From positions 1 to 64,000 of the forward strand of contig JACKDQ010000017.1 of assembly GCA_020633415.1 (NCBI GenBank): DNA of 64,000 nucleotides, in the 5' to 3' direction. The stretch is from Deltaproteobacteria bacterium (GTDB lineage Bacteria; Myxococcota_A; Polyangia; GCA-2747355). Positions within the stretch are counted from its first letter, which is position 1, and each line of letters starts with the position of its first letter. Positions 1-7,929 of the stretch are shown in pieces. The translations under genes and the position numbers were made by a program. The notes below the pieces were generated by a model, which had not been told where the DNA came from, ran no database searches, and worked only from the letters and a program-made list of their open reading frames with translations.

Positions 1-549
1 TGCTCTCCGGAAATCCCGGGGCGATTCAGTAGCCACGTACGCGGCAATCTGCCGGCAACCAATTTGGTCGAGGCGCATGGCGCCGAAGAAGGGAAGCAAG
101 TGGTTGTTGAGCATTCCAATCGTCTTTAGTTGCGAACTGTATTTCGTATTCGTGCGAGAGTGCGCCCAGAGAAATTCAGGGGCAAACTCGGCTAGCGTCG
201 GCGCCGGCGGCACAACCGGTGCGCTTGGATTCAAGATCTCCTCTCGCAGCTGGCGCTCGCATTGCTCGGCGCCTCGGCGCGTTTGCACCGGTGAGCGTCG
301 ACGAACGCGTATGCTCGTTCCGTCGCGCTTCGTAAACCGAAAATCCACCCACCATCATCGTTCCTATCTTTCCGTTTCTTTGGCGATCGCAAATGGTAAC
401 TGAGCTCAATTGCCAAGCCGACAGCCCGCGAATGGGCTCCAGCCCTCAATAACGGAATAGTTTTGCGCGCTCAGAAGCGCTCTGCGTTGCCTAGGCCGCT
501 GGCAAATTCGGCCTCGATCTTGCCTAAGGAAGCAACTGCGGAGGAAACG
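1..549. other. No confident gene at left edge
   Basis: No reading frame here has family motifs, a convincing ribosome binding site or a signal peptide. A frame open from base 1 to a TAG at 127-129 could be the tail of a gene that starts outside the window, but it is too short to identify. The rest is treated as intergenic, with the upstream region of the protease gene at its right end. Confidence 0.4.
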
Positions 550-1608
550 ATGAAGTCGAACAGGTCGCAACGATGGCTCATGTGCGCAGGCTGCCTCGCG
601 TTGCTCGCCGCCTGTGGCGATCTAGCGGATGAATCACCGTCTGGCGGCGCGGCCAAAGGCGAAGCACTCCGCCCTCTCGAGTACGGAGACTGGTGGAGCA
701 ATCCAGCGATCGCAGAAATCCGCACCGATTTTTCGACGGCCGAAGACTTCGGTGTAGGAACCGGCTTCTTTATCGCCCCACATGTCCTCGTTACCGCACG
801 GCATGTACTCGACCTCGATCAGCAAATGAGGGTGCGCATCGACGCCACGCGGATTGGCATCGATGATGATCGAGGCCATCGGCAGTTAGACATCGACTAC
901 GTCTGGTTACCCTACGATGAGCTCGGCTACCGCCAAGGGCCGGACCTTGCGATTGTCGTGACGGTCCAGCCGGCAGACTTGCCGCGCTACGTCTCGCTGG
1001 CTGGACCCGCTGACGTTGTCTCAGAAGGCGAAACCCTGGTCGCTATGAGCTACGGTACGACGCTCAAAAGTTGGCGCTGGCAAAAACGGGCCGCGCTATT
1101 CGACGTTGAACGCGTCGATGTTGGTGGAGTCATCGATACGCATCAGCGACAGGGCGACACCCTCGGCGATGGCAACTCGGGTGGTTTCTTGGGCCGCATC
1201 CTCGGCGAGGAGCTGTCCTTTTCCCGGCAGCTTCGCCGCCAGCGCGAAAACGACAGTTACCACAGCGATGGACCGCAGCTGCAGGCGTTTGGCGTGTTCT
1301 CCCTGACAGACAGAAACCGCGTGGGCGGCGGCTACACGACACGCTATGTAGACATCCGTCTCCATCGAGCACGGCTTGAATGCCTTGTCGCCTTGATCGC
1401 CCAACGCGGTCGCCAAGCCTGCGCACTCGACGAGCAAGCATCGGATCTGACCAGCGGACCCGCGCTCTACGACGAGCTGCGCGAGGCACTCGCCCAAATG
1501 CGACGTGCGCGCTCTGCCACTGGCGAACAAGCCATTGTGCTCGGCGCGCTAAGACGCTACGCACTCAACGACCCCAACATCCATGACATCGGTCCTCCCC
1601 CGCGCTGA
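550..1608 (+). CDS. Trypsin/V8-like serine protease, predicted lipoprotein
   Basis: The 352-residue protein starts with a lipoprotein signal whose lipobox is LLAAC (Cys22), so the mature enzyme should be anchored in the envelope. A chymotrypsin-fold catalytic triad is readable: His85 in TARHV, Asp132 in PDLAIVV and Ser210 in GDGNSGG. The GNSGG form of the serine motif resembles the V8/glutamyl-endopeptidase branch more than classical trypsin GDSGG. The frame is open upstream to 463, but the ATG at 550 is chosen because it puts the lipobox at a normal distance and has GGAGGAAAC in front. The last ~130 residues lack recognisable motifs. The substrate is unknown. The next element is a 166-bp inverted-repeat insertion 8 bp after the stop. 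Confidence 0.85.
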   Translation: MKSNRSQRWLMCAGCLALLAACGDLADESPSGGAAKGEALRPLEYGDWWSNPAIAEIRTDFSTAEDFGVGTGFFIAPHVLVTARHVLDLDQQMRVRIDATRIGIDDDRGHRQLDIDYVWLPYDELGYRQGPDLAIVVTVQPADLPRYVSLAGPADVVSEGETLVAMSYGTTLKSWRWQKRAALFDVERVDVGGVIDTHQRQGDTLGDGNSGGFLGRILGEELSFSRQLRRQRENDSYHSDGPQLQAFGVFSLTDRNRVGGGYTTRYVDIRLHRARLECLVALIAQRGRQACALDEQASDLTSGPALYDELREALAQMRRARSATGEQAIVLGALRRYALNDPNIHDIGPPPR

Positions 1609-1616
1609 AGGATGAT

Positions 1617-1782
1617 GGGGACGGGGTTTGACTTTAGAGCGTTAACGAAGTGACTTATATTCTTAGCAACTCTTAGCAACGCAGTATGACGCTGCAAAAC
1701 GGCTGAGGGTCTCACTCAGCGGACGGAGCCATGATCACGATGACGCAGTGCTCCTAACGCTCTTAAATCAACCCCCGTCCCC
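1617..1782. repeat. MITE-like element with 28-bp terminal inverted repeats
   Basis: The left end (1617-1644, GGGGACGGGGTTTGACTTTA...) and the reverse complement of the right end (1755-1782) match at 24 of 28 positions. The interior carries a short direct duplication of CTTAGCAAC near 1662-1680 and a small hairpin (CTGAG/CTCAG) near 1704-1718. No reading frame fits. The termini resemble the GGGGACG-type ends of REP/RAYT-associated elements elsewhere in this window but are a different subtype. Confidence 0.65.
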
Positions 1783-1792
1783 GAGAAGCAAC

Positions 1793-2209
1793 GTGAAGCG
1801 GATCAACCTCGCGAGCGCCGCGCCCTGGGAGCCCATCGTCGGGTACTCGCGCGCGGTCCGAATCGGCCACACTATCGCCATCACCGGCACAACCGCCACG
1901 CTGCCAGGCGGTGCTCATGTCGGCGACGGCGATCCGTACCTGCAAACGCAACAGACGCTGCGGAACATCGAATCGGCACTCCATCAGCTCGGTGCAAACT
2001 TTGGCGACGTCATACGAACACGCATCTATGTGACCAACATCGCCCGCGACTGGCAGGCAATCGGCAAAGCCCACGCAGAAGTGTTCGGCGAGATTCGACC
2101 CGCTACCAGCATGATCCAGGTCGCGCGACTGATCGACGAGTGGATGTTGGTTGAGATTGAAGCCGACGCATTGCTCGGAACCACGTCGCTCGAATATCGG
2201 ACAACCTAG
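1793..2209 (+). CDS. RidA family (YjgF/YER057c/UK114) protein
   Basis: The 138-residue protein has the single compact RidA fold: a TGTTATLPG-like loop, QTQQTLRNIESAL helix, the conserved VIRTRIYVTNI strand with the Arg that binds the substrate carboxylate, and a C-terminal RPATSMIQV...VEIEADAL segment. RidA proteins hydrolyse reactive enamine/imine intermediates of PLP enzymes in the cytosol; this subfamily may act on another substrate. The GTG at 1793 is chosen because upstream codons lie inside the MITE-like element that ends at 1782. That means the insertion sits directly in the promoter/leader of this gene. Confidence 0.85.
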   Translation: MKRINLASAAPWEPIVGYSRAVRIGHTIAITGTTATLPGGAHVGDGDPYLQTQQTLRNIESALHQLGANFGDVIRTRIYVTNIARDWQAIGKAHAEVFGEIRPATSMIQVARLIDEWMLVEIEADALLGTTSLEYRTT

Positions 2210-2266
2210 GACACCGGCCTGCCTCGAACAAGACGAACAAACCTTGATTCGAACGCACGAGCGGTT

Positions 2267-2309
2267 TTCACCGATAAGAACAAGAAAGCGGAAAACGGGG
2301 TGGGCGGTC
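2267..2309. repeat. 43-bp repeat, copy A
   Basis: This sequence (core AAGAACAAGAAAGCGGAAAA) matches 15672-15713 at about 41 of 43 positions in the same orientation. Copy A is followed by a perfect 6-bp hairpin ACTCGA-CCAT-TCGAGT that copy B lacks. Copy B overlaps the 5' part of a tRNA-Leu gene. No integrase gene is seen next to either copy. Confidence 0.7.
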
Positions 2310-2393
2310 ACTCGACCATTCGAGTACGACATCAGGTTTCCGGAAGACGCAAAGTACGCAGACTACCTCGGTGGCCTGCAGTTCCGAATATGA

Positions 2394-2624
2394 GAAGGAA
2401 GGGACCTGTTTGACCTCGAGGATGGTGGGACTGGCGTACAGAGTCTTACGATTATCGCGTTGCACCGATTCCTTGCGGCCCCTAGGGAGATGAGCGTCAC
2501 TATTGGTGTCGAGGAACCCGAGGCGAACCTGCACCCGCAGGCGCAGCGCAACTGGGTGGCTGGACTGGTGTCATCGGATGACGGCCGGCAAGTTGTGATG
2601 ACGACGCATTCGCCGGTGGTATGA
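2394..2624 (+). pseudogene. AAA/OLD-type ATPase, C-terminal fragment
   Basis: A 76-codon open stretch with no plausible start keeps the end of an SMC/OLD-like ATPase domain. It has a signature-like GTGVQSL, a Walker B motif IGVEEPEANLHPQ and a terminal MTTHSPVV (D-loop/switch histidine region). The Walker A half is missing, and an in-frame TGA at 2391-2393 closes the frame upstream. It is therefore read as the 3' relic of an OLD-family or DUF2813-type ATPase gene, a class common in defence and mobile regions. The neighbouring repeat at 2267 supports past rearrangement here. Confidence 0.65.
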
Positions 2625-2780
2625 GACGATTCGGCTAGAGGTCGAATCGAATCGAATCGAATCGTTGGCCACTATCTTCGACGGCTTTGCGACGAGCTTG
2701 GGACAATCGGTTACCAACGCATTGGTAACCCGATCGCGGCACGGCAGCTGGATGATTTCGCTGTCGACCTCATGTCGACC

Positions 2781-4046
2781 TCATGTAGAGCTTGGCCACC
2801 AGGTCTCGATCATTGCGCCGCCGATGGGCGAGGCGCCGATGGCGAGGTGGCCATCGTGTCGACGAACGATGCTGCTGACAATGGCGAGGCCGAGGCCAAC
2901 GCCGCCGGTTTTGCGATCGCGATCGACGCCGATGCGAACGAAGGGCGCGAGGACCTTGTCTCGCTGGCTCTCGGGGATGCCGGGGCCGTCATCGTGGACG
3001 GTGACGCGCACCTGCTGCTCGTCCTCTGTCAGTTCGAGGAGTACCTTGCCTCGCGCGTGACGGACGGCGTTGCGGAGCAGGTTTTCGATCGCTCGTTGGA
3101 ACAGACGCTGATCGGCCCTTAGCGTCGTGCCCTTCGAGAGCGATAACTCCACCTCGACCTCTTCGTTATTGAAGCCCTCGAGCCGCGCGAGCTCTGCAAG
3201 ATCGGCGAGGCCGGGCGCCGGGTCGAATTCTTGGACGTCGAGCTTGAGGTCATCAGACTGGACGTAGCTCAGCAATTCGGCGACGAGCTCGTCGAGTGCG
3301 TCCAGCTCCTGGGTCATGGCGTTGATTCGCTGTTCGCGCTCTTTGTCGGTTTGATGAGCGAGCAGTTCCACGTGAAAGCGCAGGCGAGAGAGCGGCGCGC
3401 CGAGCTCGTGGGAGACTGCCTGGACCAGCTCGTCGCGATGGCGCACGAGCTGCTCGATGCGCTCGGCCATGGCGTTGAAGCGCTCGGCCAGCTCGTCGGG
3501 AGCGCCATGCTGGTCGTCGACGCGGGCGCTGAAGTCGCCGACGGCCAATGCCGCGCTGGCGCGCTCGACCTTGGCAAGCCTGCGCTCGACACGAAAGGCG
3601 ATCACCCCCGCGATCACTGGGAGCAGCACGACCACGAGGATCAAGCCGATCGGCACGACGCCCGGTGGCTGGGCGGGGTTGACGGGCCCGGCGGCCAGTG
3701 CCTGCTCTCGCCCCTCGAACAGCAAGAAGTACCAATCCTGCCTGCCGTCCAAATAGATGACGCGCTCGTTGGGGCGAACGGATCGCCCGAGTCGACGCTC
3801 CAACGCGTCTAGCGTGATCAACGCAAAGGGGACCTTGAAGTGCTGTTGCAGTTGGCGCAGCCGCGCTCCGCGCGTGGCGGCCGGCGTTTGTGCGAGCAGT
3901 TCGTGGGCCAAAAACACGCCGTCGCTGCGGGCCCGCTCTATGGTCCAAGACTGGCTGCGGAAATAGAGGACCAACACAGCAAAGCCGACTATCCAGCAGA
4001 CCAGGACGCTGCCGACGACCAGCTTAACAAAGGAACGCCTGATCAT
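2781..4046 (-). CDS. Sensor histidine kinase, RstB-like
   Basis: The 421-residue inner-membrane kinase has an N-terminal transmembrane helix (about residues 9-30), a periplasmic sensing domain, a second helix (about 130-152), a HAMP linker, then the HisKA box VSHELGAPLSRLRFH with the phosphorylatable His. The HATPase boxes follow: N (NLLRNAVRHA), G1 (DDGPGIP) and G2 (GVGLGLAIV). A Gly replaces the more usual Arg/Lys two residues after the HisKA Glu. Its ATG overlaps the stop of the response regulator by 4 bp, so the two are translationally coupled, regulator first. The signal sensed cannot be told from sequence. Confidence 0.9.
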   Translation of the reverse strand: MIRRSFVKLVVGSVLVCWIVGFAVLVLYFRSQSWTIERARSDGVFLAHELLAQTPAATRGARLRQLQQHFKVPFALITLDALERRLGRSVRPNERVIYLDGRQDWYFLLFEGREQALAAGPVNPAQPPGVVPIGLILVVVLLPVIAGVIAFRVERRLAKVERASAALAVGDFSARVDDQHGAPDELAERFNAMAERIEQLVRHRDELVQAVSHELGAPLSRLRFHVELLAHQTDKEREQRINAMTQELDALDELVAELLSYVQSDDLKLDVQEFDPAPGLADLAELARLEGFNNEEVEVELSLSKGTTLRADQRLFQRAIENLLRNAVRHARGKVLLELTEDEQQVRVTVHDDGPGIPESQRDKVLAPFVRIGVDRDRKTGGVGLGLAIVSSIVRRHDGHLAIGASPIGGAMIETWWPSST

Positions 4047-4753
4047 CGAGTCACCAACAGGTAGCCCACGCCGCGCACGGACTTGAGCCGGTTGGGGTCG
4101 AAGCCGACGCGCTGAAACTTGCGACGAATACGGCTGATGTGCACGTCCAGTCCACGGTCGAGACCGTCGTATTCGACGCCGAGCACCCGGCTGTAGAGGT
4201 CCTCGCGCTTGATCACGCTGCCCGCACCCTTGGCCAGCATCGATAGGACGTCAAACTCCATCGCGGTCAGCGGTAGGGGTTGGCCCTCGACCGTTGCCCC
4301 GCGTCTTGCGAGATCGAGACGCAGCGTTCCGACCTCGATCGCCTCGCCGTCGTCGGCGTCTAGATCGCGATCGCGGTTGCGGCGGCGCAGCTGCGCGCGG
4401 ATGCGCGCCAACAGTACGCGGGGTTCCACCGGCTTGATGACGAAATCGTCCGCGCCGAGCTCGAGGCCAGCCACGTGATCCGCTTCGCTCTGGCTGGCGG
4501 TGAGCATCAGGATCGCGCCGGCGTAACGCTCTCGAACCTGGCGGCAGACCTCGAGACCGCTGCTTCCCGGTAGCATCAGGTCCAAGATCACCAGGTCCGG
4601 CTGTGCCGCGACGATCCGTTCGGCGCCGGCATCGCCCGACGCCACGCGCGAGAGTTCGAACCCGTGCATGCCGAGATACTCCAAGAGCAGCTCTGCTAAG
4701 CGGTCGTCGTCCTCGACGATCAGCAAGCGCGCCTTGTCCAGCTGTTCGGCCAC
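4043..4753 (-). CDS. Response regulator, OmpR/PhoB family (RstA-like)
   Basis: The 236-residue protein has a receiver domain with the acidic pair VEDDDR, the phospho-acceptor Asp in LVILDLMLPG, the Thr of LMLTAS and the Lys of FVIKPVEP. A winged-helix DNA-binding domain follows (LPLTAMEFDVL, VKSVRGVGYLL-type ending). It is the first gene of a two-gene operon with the kinase at 2781-4046. It should be a cytoplasmic transcription factor; its regulon is unknown, but the divergent hydrolase relic and the MBL fusion gene to the right are candidates. Confidence 0.92.
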   Translation of the reverse strand: MAEQLDKARLLIVEDDDRLAELLLEYLGMHGFELSRVASGDAGAERIVAAQPDLVILDLMLPGSSGLEVCRQVRERYAGAILMLTASQSEADHVAGLELGADDFVIKPVEPRVLLARIRAQLRRRNRDRDLDADDGEAIEVGTLRLDLARRGATVEGQPLPLTAMEFDVLSMLAKGAGSVIKREDLYSRVLGVEYDGLDRGLDVHISRIRRKFQRVGFDPNRLKSVRGVGYLLVTR

Positions 4754-4879
4754 CCTATACGTTTGATCGCATCGAGGTCGTTTGGCAAACCACTCTACAC
4801 TTCGCTACAAAGTGCGCATTGAGCCGAGCTCCTGCGGCGATCAACATGGAGCGCAAACGGGTAGAGGCGAGACATTGAG

Positions 4880-5548
4880 ATGGAACGTTGGAACGTAGCG
4901 CTAGCTTTGGTCGTCTGTACCCTGCCCAGTGGTTGCGGCGAAAGCCGGACCGACGGCGGCGCAGAGGCGTGTAATGCCGAGCCCGTCGTCATGACCACGG
5001 GCGCCGGTGTCGAATTCGTGCGCACTCCCGAGGCCTGCTTCGAGGCGCTGCCCGACTTCCCCTACACGCCCAAGTACGTGGAGATCGACGGCCTGCGTCA
5101 GGCCTACGTCGAGGACGGTCCGGCCGCCGGAGAACCGGTGCTGCTGCTGCACGGCCAGCCCAGCTACAGCTATCTGTACCGCAAGATGATCCCGGTGTTG
5201 GCCAAGGCGGGCTACCGCGTTATCGCCATGGACCATCTCGGCACCGGCCGCTCGGACAAGCCGACCAGCGTCAAGAGCTACAGCTATCTGGGGCATGTCG
5301 ACCGGCTCGAGCGGTTCATTGGCGCGCTCAAGCTCGAGAACGTCACCTTGCTCTGCGCCAGCGCGTACGTCTGCTGCCACGACTTGCAACGCCGCCGCCG
5401 CGCCCATGTTGCCGTTTCAGGCCTCGGCCTGCTTTCCCAGCGGCCAGACGTCGCTGTTGACCGGCATGGCCGGCTGCACCTGCGACTGATCGAAGGCTCC
5501 ACTGCGAAACGCCCGCGAAGGAGAGACCATGAAAAGAAATCCTCTTAG
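4880..5548 (+). pseudogene. Haloalkane-dehalogenase-like hydrolase, disrupted
   Basis: The first ~155 codons encode a secreted or lipoprotein-like start followed by a recognisable alpha/beta hydrolase of the DhlA type: PDFPYTPKYVEIDGLR, the oxyanion region LLLHGQPSYSYLYRKMIPVL, and MDHLGTGRSDKP. Just after LENVTLLC, where this family has QDWG with the nucleophilic Asp, the reading turns into Arg-rich sequence without homology and stops after about 60 more codons. The nucleophile, cap domain and catalytic His are therefore missing. The break near 5350 looks like a deletion or frameshift. The residual frame overlaps the start of the next gene by 20 bp. I rate it as non-functional. Confidence 0.75.
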
Positions 5549-7577
5549 GACCCTCTGCGTTCTTTGTCTGCTCTCAGCGAGCGCGAGCTGTAACGACAAA
5601 TCAGGGGACCCCAACTCCGCAAACCCTCCGCCGCCGCAACTTCCTCAAGGGCAGATGTGGACCTTGATCGAATCCCAGATGGCCGGCCGCAACGAAACGC
5701 AAGCGCGTGTGCGGGAGAGTCTGCTCGATCAGGAGATGATGACCGTGATGATCTGCGGTTCGAATTCTCCGATCCCGTCGACGCCCGGTGCCCAAGCGTG
5801 TACCGCCGTGTTCGTCAATGGCCAGTTTCTGGTCTTTGACGCCGGCGCTGGTGCGGCGCGATCGATGGAGGACCTGGGCTTGCCGGTGGCCGACATCAGC
5901 GCCCTGTTTGTCACGCACTTCCACAACGATCATTTCGCCGACGTCGGCGAGGTGATCCAGCGCAGCTGGGTTTTGGGACGTCGTCGCAAGCTGCCGATCT
6001 ACGGCGGCAAGGGTGTCGACCAGCTTATCGCCGGATTCACCGGCGCCTACGCCTACGACTATCGCTATCGAACCGCTCACCACGGTGAGGCCTTCATGCC
6101 GTCCAAGGCCGTCGACGTCGCGCCCAACCCGATCGAACTGGCCAAAGGGAAGAGTCGGGTGGTCTACGAAAAGGACGGGGTTGTCGTCACGGCGTTTACC
6201 GTTAACCATCCGCCGGTTGAACCGGCTCTCGGGTACGCCGTTACGTTTGAGGGCAAGAAGGTCGTGATCAGCGGGGATACCACCGATACGGAGACGCTTC
6301 GCCAACAGAGCATCGGCGCCGATGTTTTGGTCAGCGAGGTCATGAACAAGGAAGTCGTCGCCGGAATGGAGGCGATCAGCGCCAAGAATGGTTGGGACTA
6401 CAACGCGACCGTCTATCACGATATCCGCAGCTACCACATCGATGTGCACGAGGTCGGCGAGCTCGCGAAAGCAGGCGGCGTCAAGACACTGGTCTTGACG
6501 CACGCGATTCCCGCCGTGCCTCAAGAATCGGCGATGCAGCTATGGTACGCATTGCCGATCAAACAACACTACGACGGCAATCTGCTCATTGCGCACGACG
6601 GAACGATGGTCAAGACGCGAACGGCGGCCCCCGCTGGCGGACGCGAGATCGTCACCGAGCGCTATCCGAGCGGAGCGGTGCGCAGCGAAGTTTCGTACCT
6701 CGACAAGATCAAAGACGGCATCGCGCTGACCTGGTACGAAAGCGGCGCGCTACGCAGCGAGGTCAAGTGGACGATGGGTACGGGCCGAGCCGTCGAGTAC
6801 GCCCCCAACGGCGCGTTGGTGCAGCCGAGCGTCCATCCGGATTACTCGGGAAAACTGTTCAACCTGAGCAGCGCCAAGGCGCTGATCGTGACGACGAGCG
6901 TGGAGACGATGGGGGGAAGCGGGGCGAAGACGGGCGTCTTCGCGTCGGAGATGACGGCACCGTATTACGAGTTTCTTGGTGCAGGCATGGAGGTCGACAT
7001 CGCCAGCATCAAAGGCGGTAAGATACCGATCGATCCGCTTTCGTTCCTGCCGCAAATCATCTCCAAGTACGACACGCGCTATCAGCGAGACAATGTCCTC
7101 TTGGCCAAGACCAACGCTTCGCTCAAGATCGACGATCTGGACTTCACCGAGTACGACGTCATCTTTATCGCCGGCGGCTGGGGAGCTGCCTACGACCTGG
7201 GCTTTTCCGACGCTCTCGGTGAAAAGCTTTCAGTGGCGCACAAAGCCGGGATTCCGCTGGGCGCCGTCTGTCACGGTTCACTGGGTTTCCTCAGGGCGAT
7301 AGACGCGAGTGGAAATCCGCTCGTCAAGGGGCGGCGGATGACGGGTGTCACCGATAAGCAGGTGAAGGAACTGGGGATCGAAATCACCCCGCAGCATCCA
7401 GAGACCGAGCTAAGAAAAGCGGGCGCGATTTTCGAGAGCATCACGACGACGCAGGATTTTCTGGCCAACTATGTCGTTTCCGATGGCAGTATCGTCACGG
7501 GACAGAACCAAAATGCTGGCGCGGAGGTTGCGCATCGGCTGATGGAACTGGTTGAAAAGAACCAGTCGTCGAAATAG
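5529..7577 (+). CDS. Exported MBL-fold / MORN-like / DJ-1-PfpI fusion protein
   Basis: The 682-residue protein starts with a signal peptide ending near a possible lipid-attachment Cys21 (weak lipobox SASC). Residues ~70-360 are a metallo-beta-lactamase fold of the RNase Z/arylsulfatase-like kind, with THFHNDH (His130, His132, Asp134, His135) and a metal ligand Asp in SGDTTD. Residues ~376-432 carry two MORN-variant repeats (YPSGAVRSEV, YESGALRSEV) as in YwqK-type proteins. Residues ~449-677 are a DJ-1/PfpI domain of the Hsp31-like type, with Glu474 and the nucleophile elbow GAVCHGS (Cys581, His582). The gene has AAGGAGAGACC before the ATG. It follows the broken hydrolase and ends upstream of a strong terminator. 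The substrate is unknown. Confidence 0.85.
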   Translation: MKRNPLRTLCVLCLLSASASCNDKSGDPNSANPPPPQLPQGQMWTLIESQMAGRNETQARVRESLLDQEMMTVMICGSNSPIPSTPGAQACTAVFVNGQFLVFDAGAGAARSMEDLGLPVADISALFVTHFHNDHFADVGEVIQRSWVLGRRRKLPIYGGKGVDQLIAGFTGAYAYDYRYRTAHHGEAFMPSKAVDVAPNPIELAKGKSRVVYEKDGVVVTAFTVNHPPVEPALGYAVTFEGKKVVISGDTTDTETLRQQSIGADVLVSEVMNKEVVAGMEAISAKNGWDYNATVYHDIRSYHIDVHEVGELAKAGGVKTLVLTHAIPAVPQESAMQLWYALPIKQHYDGNLLIAHDGTMVKTRTAAPAGGREIVTERYPSGAVRSEVSYLDKIKDGIALTWYESGALRSEVKWTMGTGRAVEYAPNGALVQPSVHPDYSGKLFNLSSAKALIVTTSVETMGGSGAKTGVFASEMTAPYYEFLGAGMEVDIASIKGGKIPIDPLSFLPQIISKYDTRYQRDNVLLAKTNASLKIDDLDFTEYDVIFIAGGWGAAYDLGFSDALGEKLSVAHKAGIPLGAVCHGSLGFLRAIDASGNPLVKGRRMTGVTDKQVKELGIEITPQHPETELRKAGAIFESITTTQDFLANYVVSDGSIVTGQNQNAGAEVAHRLMELVEKNQSSK

Positions 7578-7746
7578 CAGCGCGCCAAGCAGGGACCCCT
7601 TGCTCACGTGCTAATCGTTGGCGAAAAGGCCGCAGCAATCACAGGGAATCACGGCAACGTCTCGATCGTGGCCAACGCTGTTGGTTTGTGACGCTTTGAA
7701 ACCCTTGAGGTGCTGACAGCTTCAAATCCTCTCGCCCGACAAAAGA

Positions 7747-7770
7747 GCCGCCTTAGGCGGCCTTTTTTTT
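7747..7770 (+). terminator. Rho-independent terminator
   Basis: A perfect 6-bp GC stem (GCCGCC at 7747-7752, GGCGGC at 7756-7761) with loop TTA is followed by eight T residues (7763-7770). It lies 170 bp after the MBL fusion gene on the same strand. The rest of the 7578-7929 gap between the two convergent genes holds nothing else I can identify. Confidence 0.9.
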
Positions 7771-7929
7771 GTGTTGGAGGCTTTGTGAGGCTTTCTACTC
7801 CTTAGGCAGAGCAGGTATCGCGGGCGTTATCGTCATGGAGACCTGAGGCAAACAGTCTGCAAGCGGAGGGCAATCGTTCGGGGCGTGGAGTGCGGCTTTG
7901 ACCAAGCGATCCGTTTTCTGATGACATGC

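Noticed and set aside
1..129. Open frame from the left edge to a TAG at 127-129, possible C-terminus of a gene
   Set aside because: Only 42 residues, no recognisable motif and no upstream sequence to judge.
2641..2663. GAATC/TCGAA tandem run
   Set aside because: Short simple repeat with no associated gene or known function.
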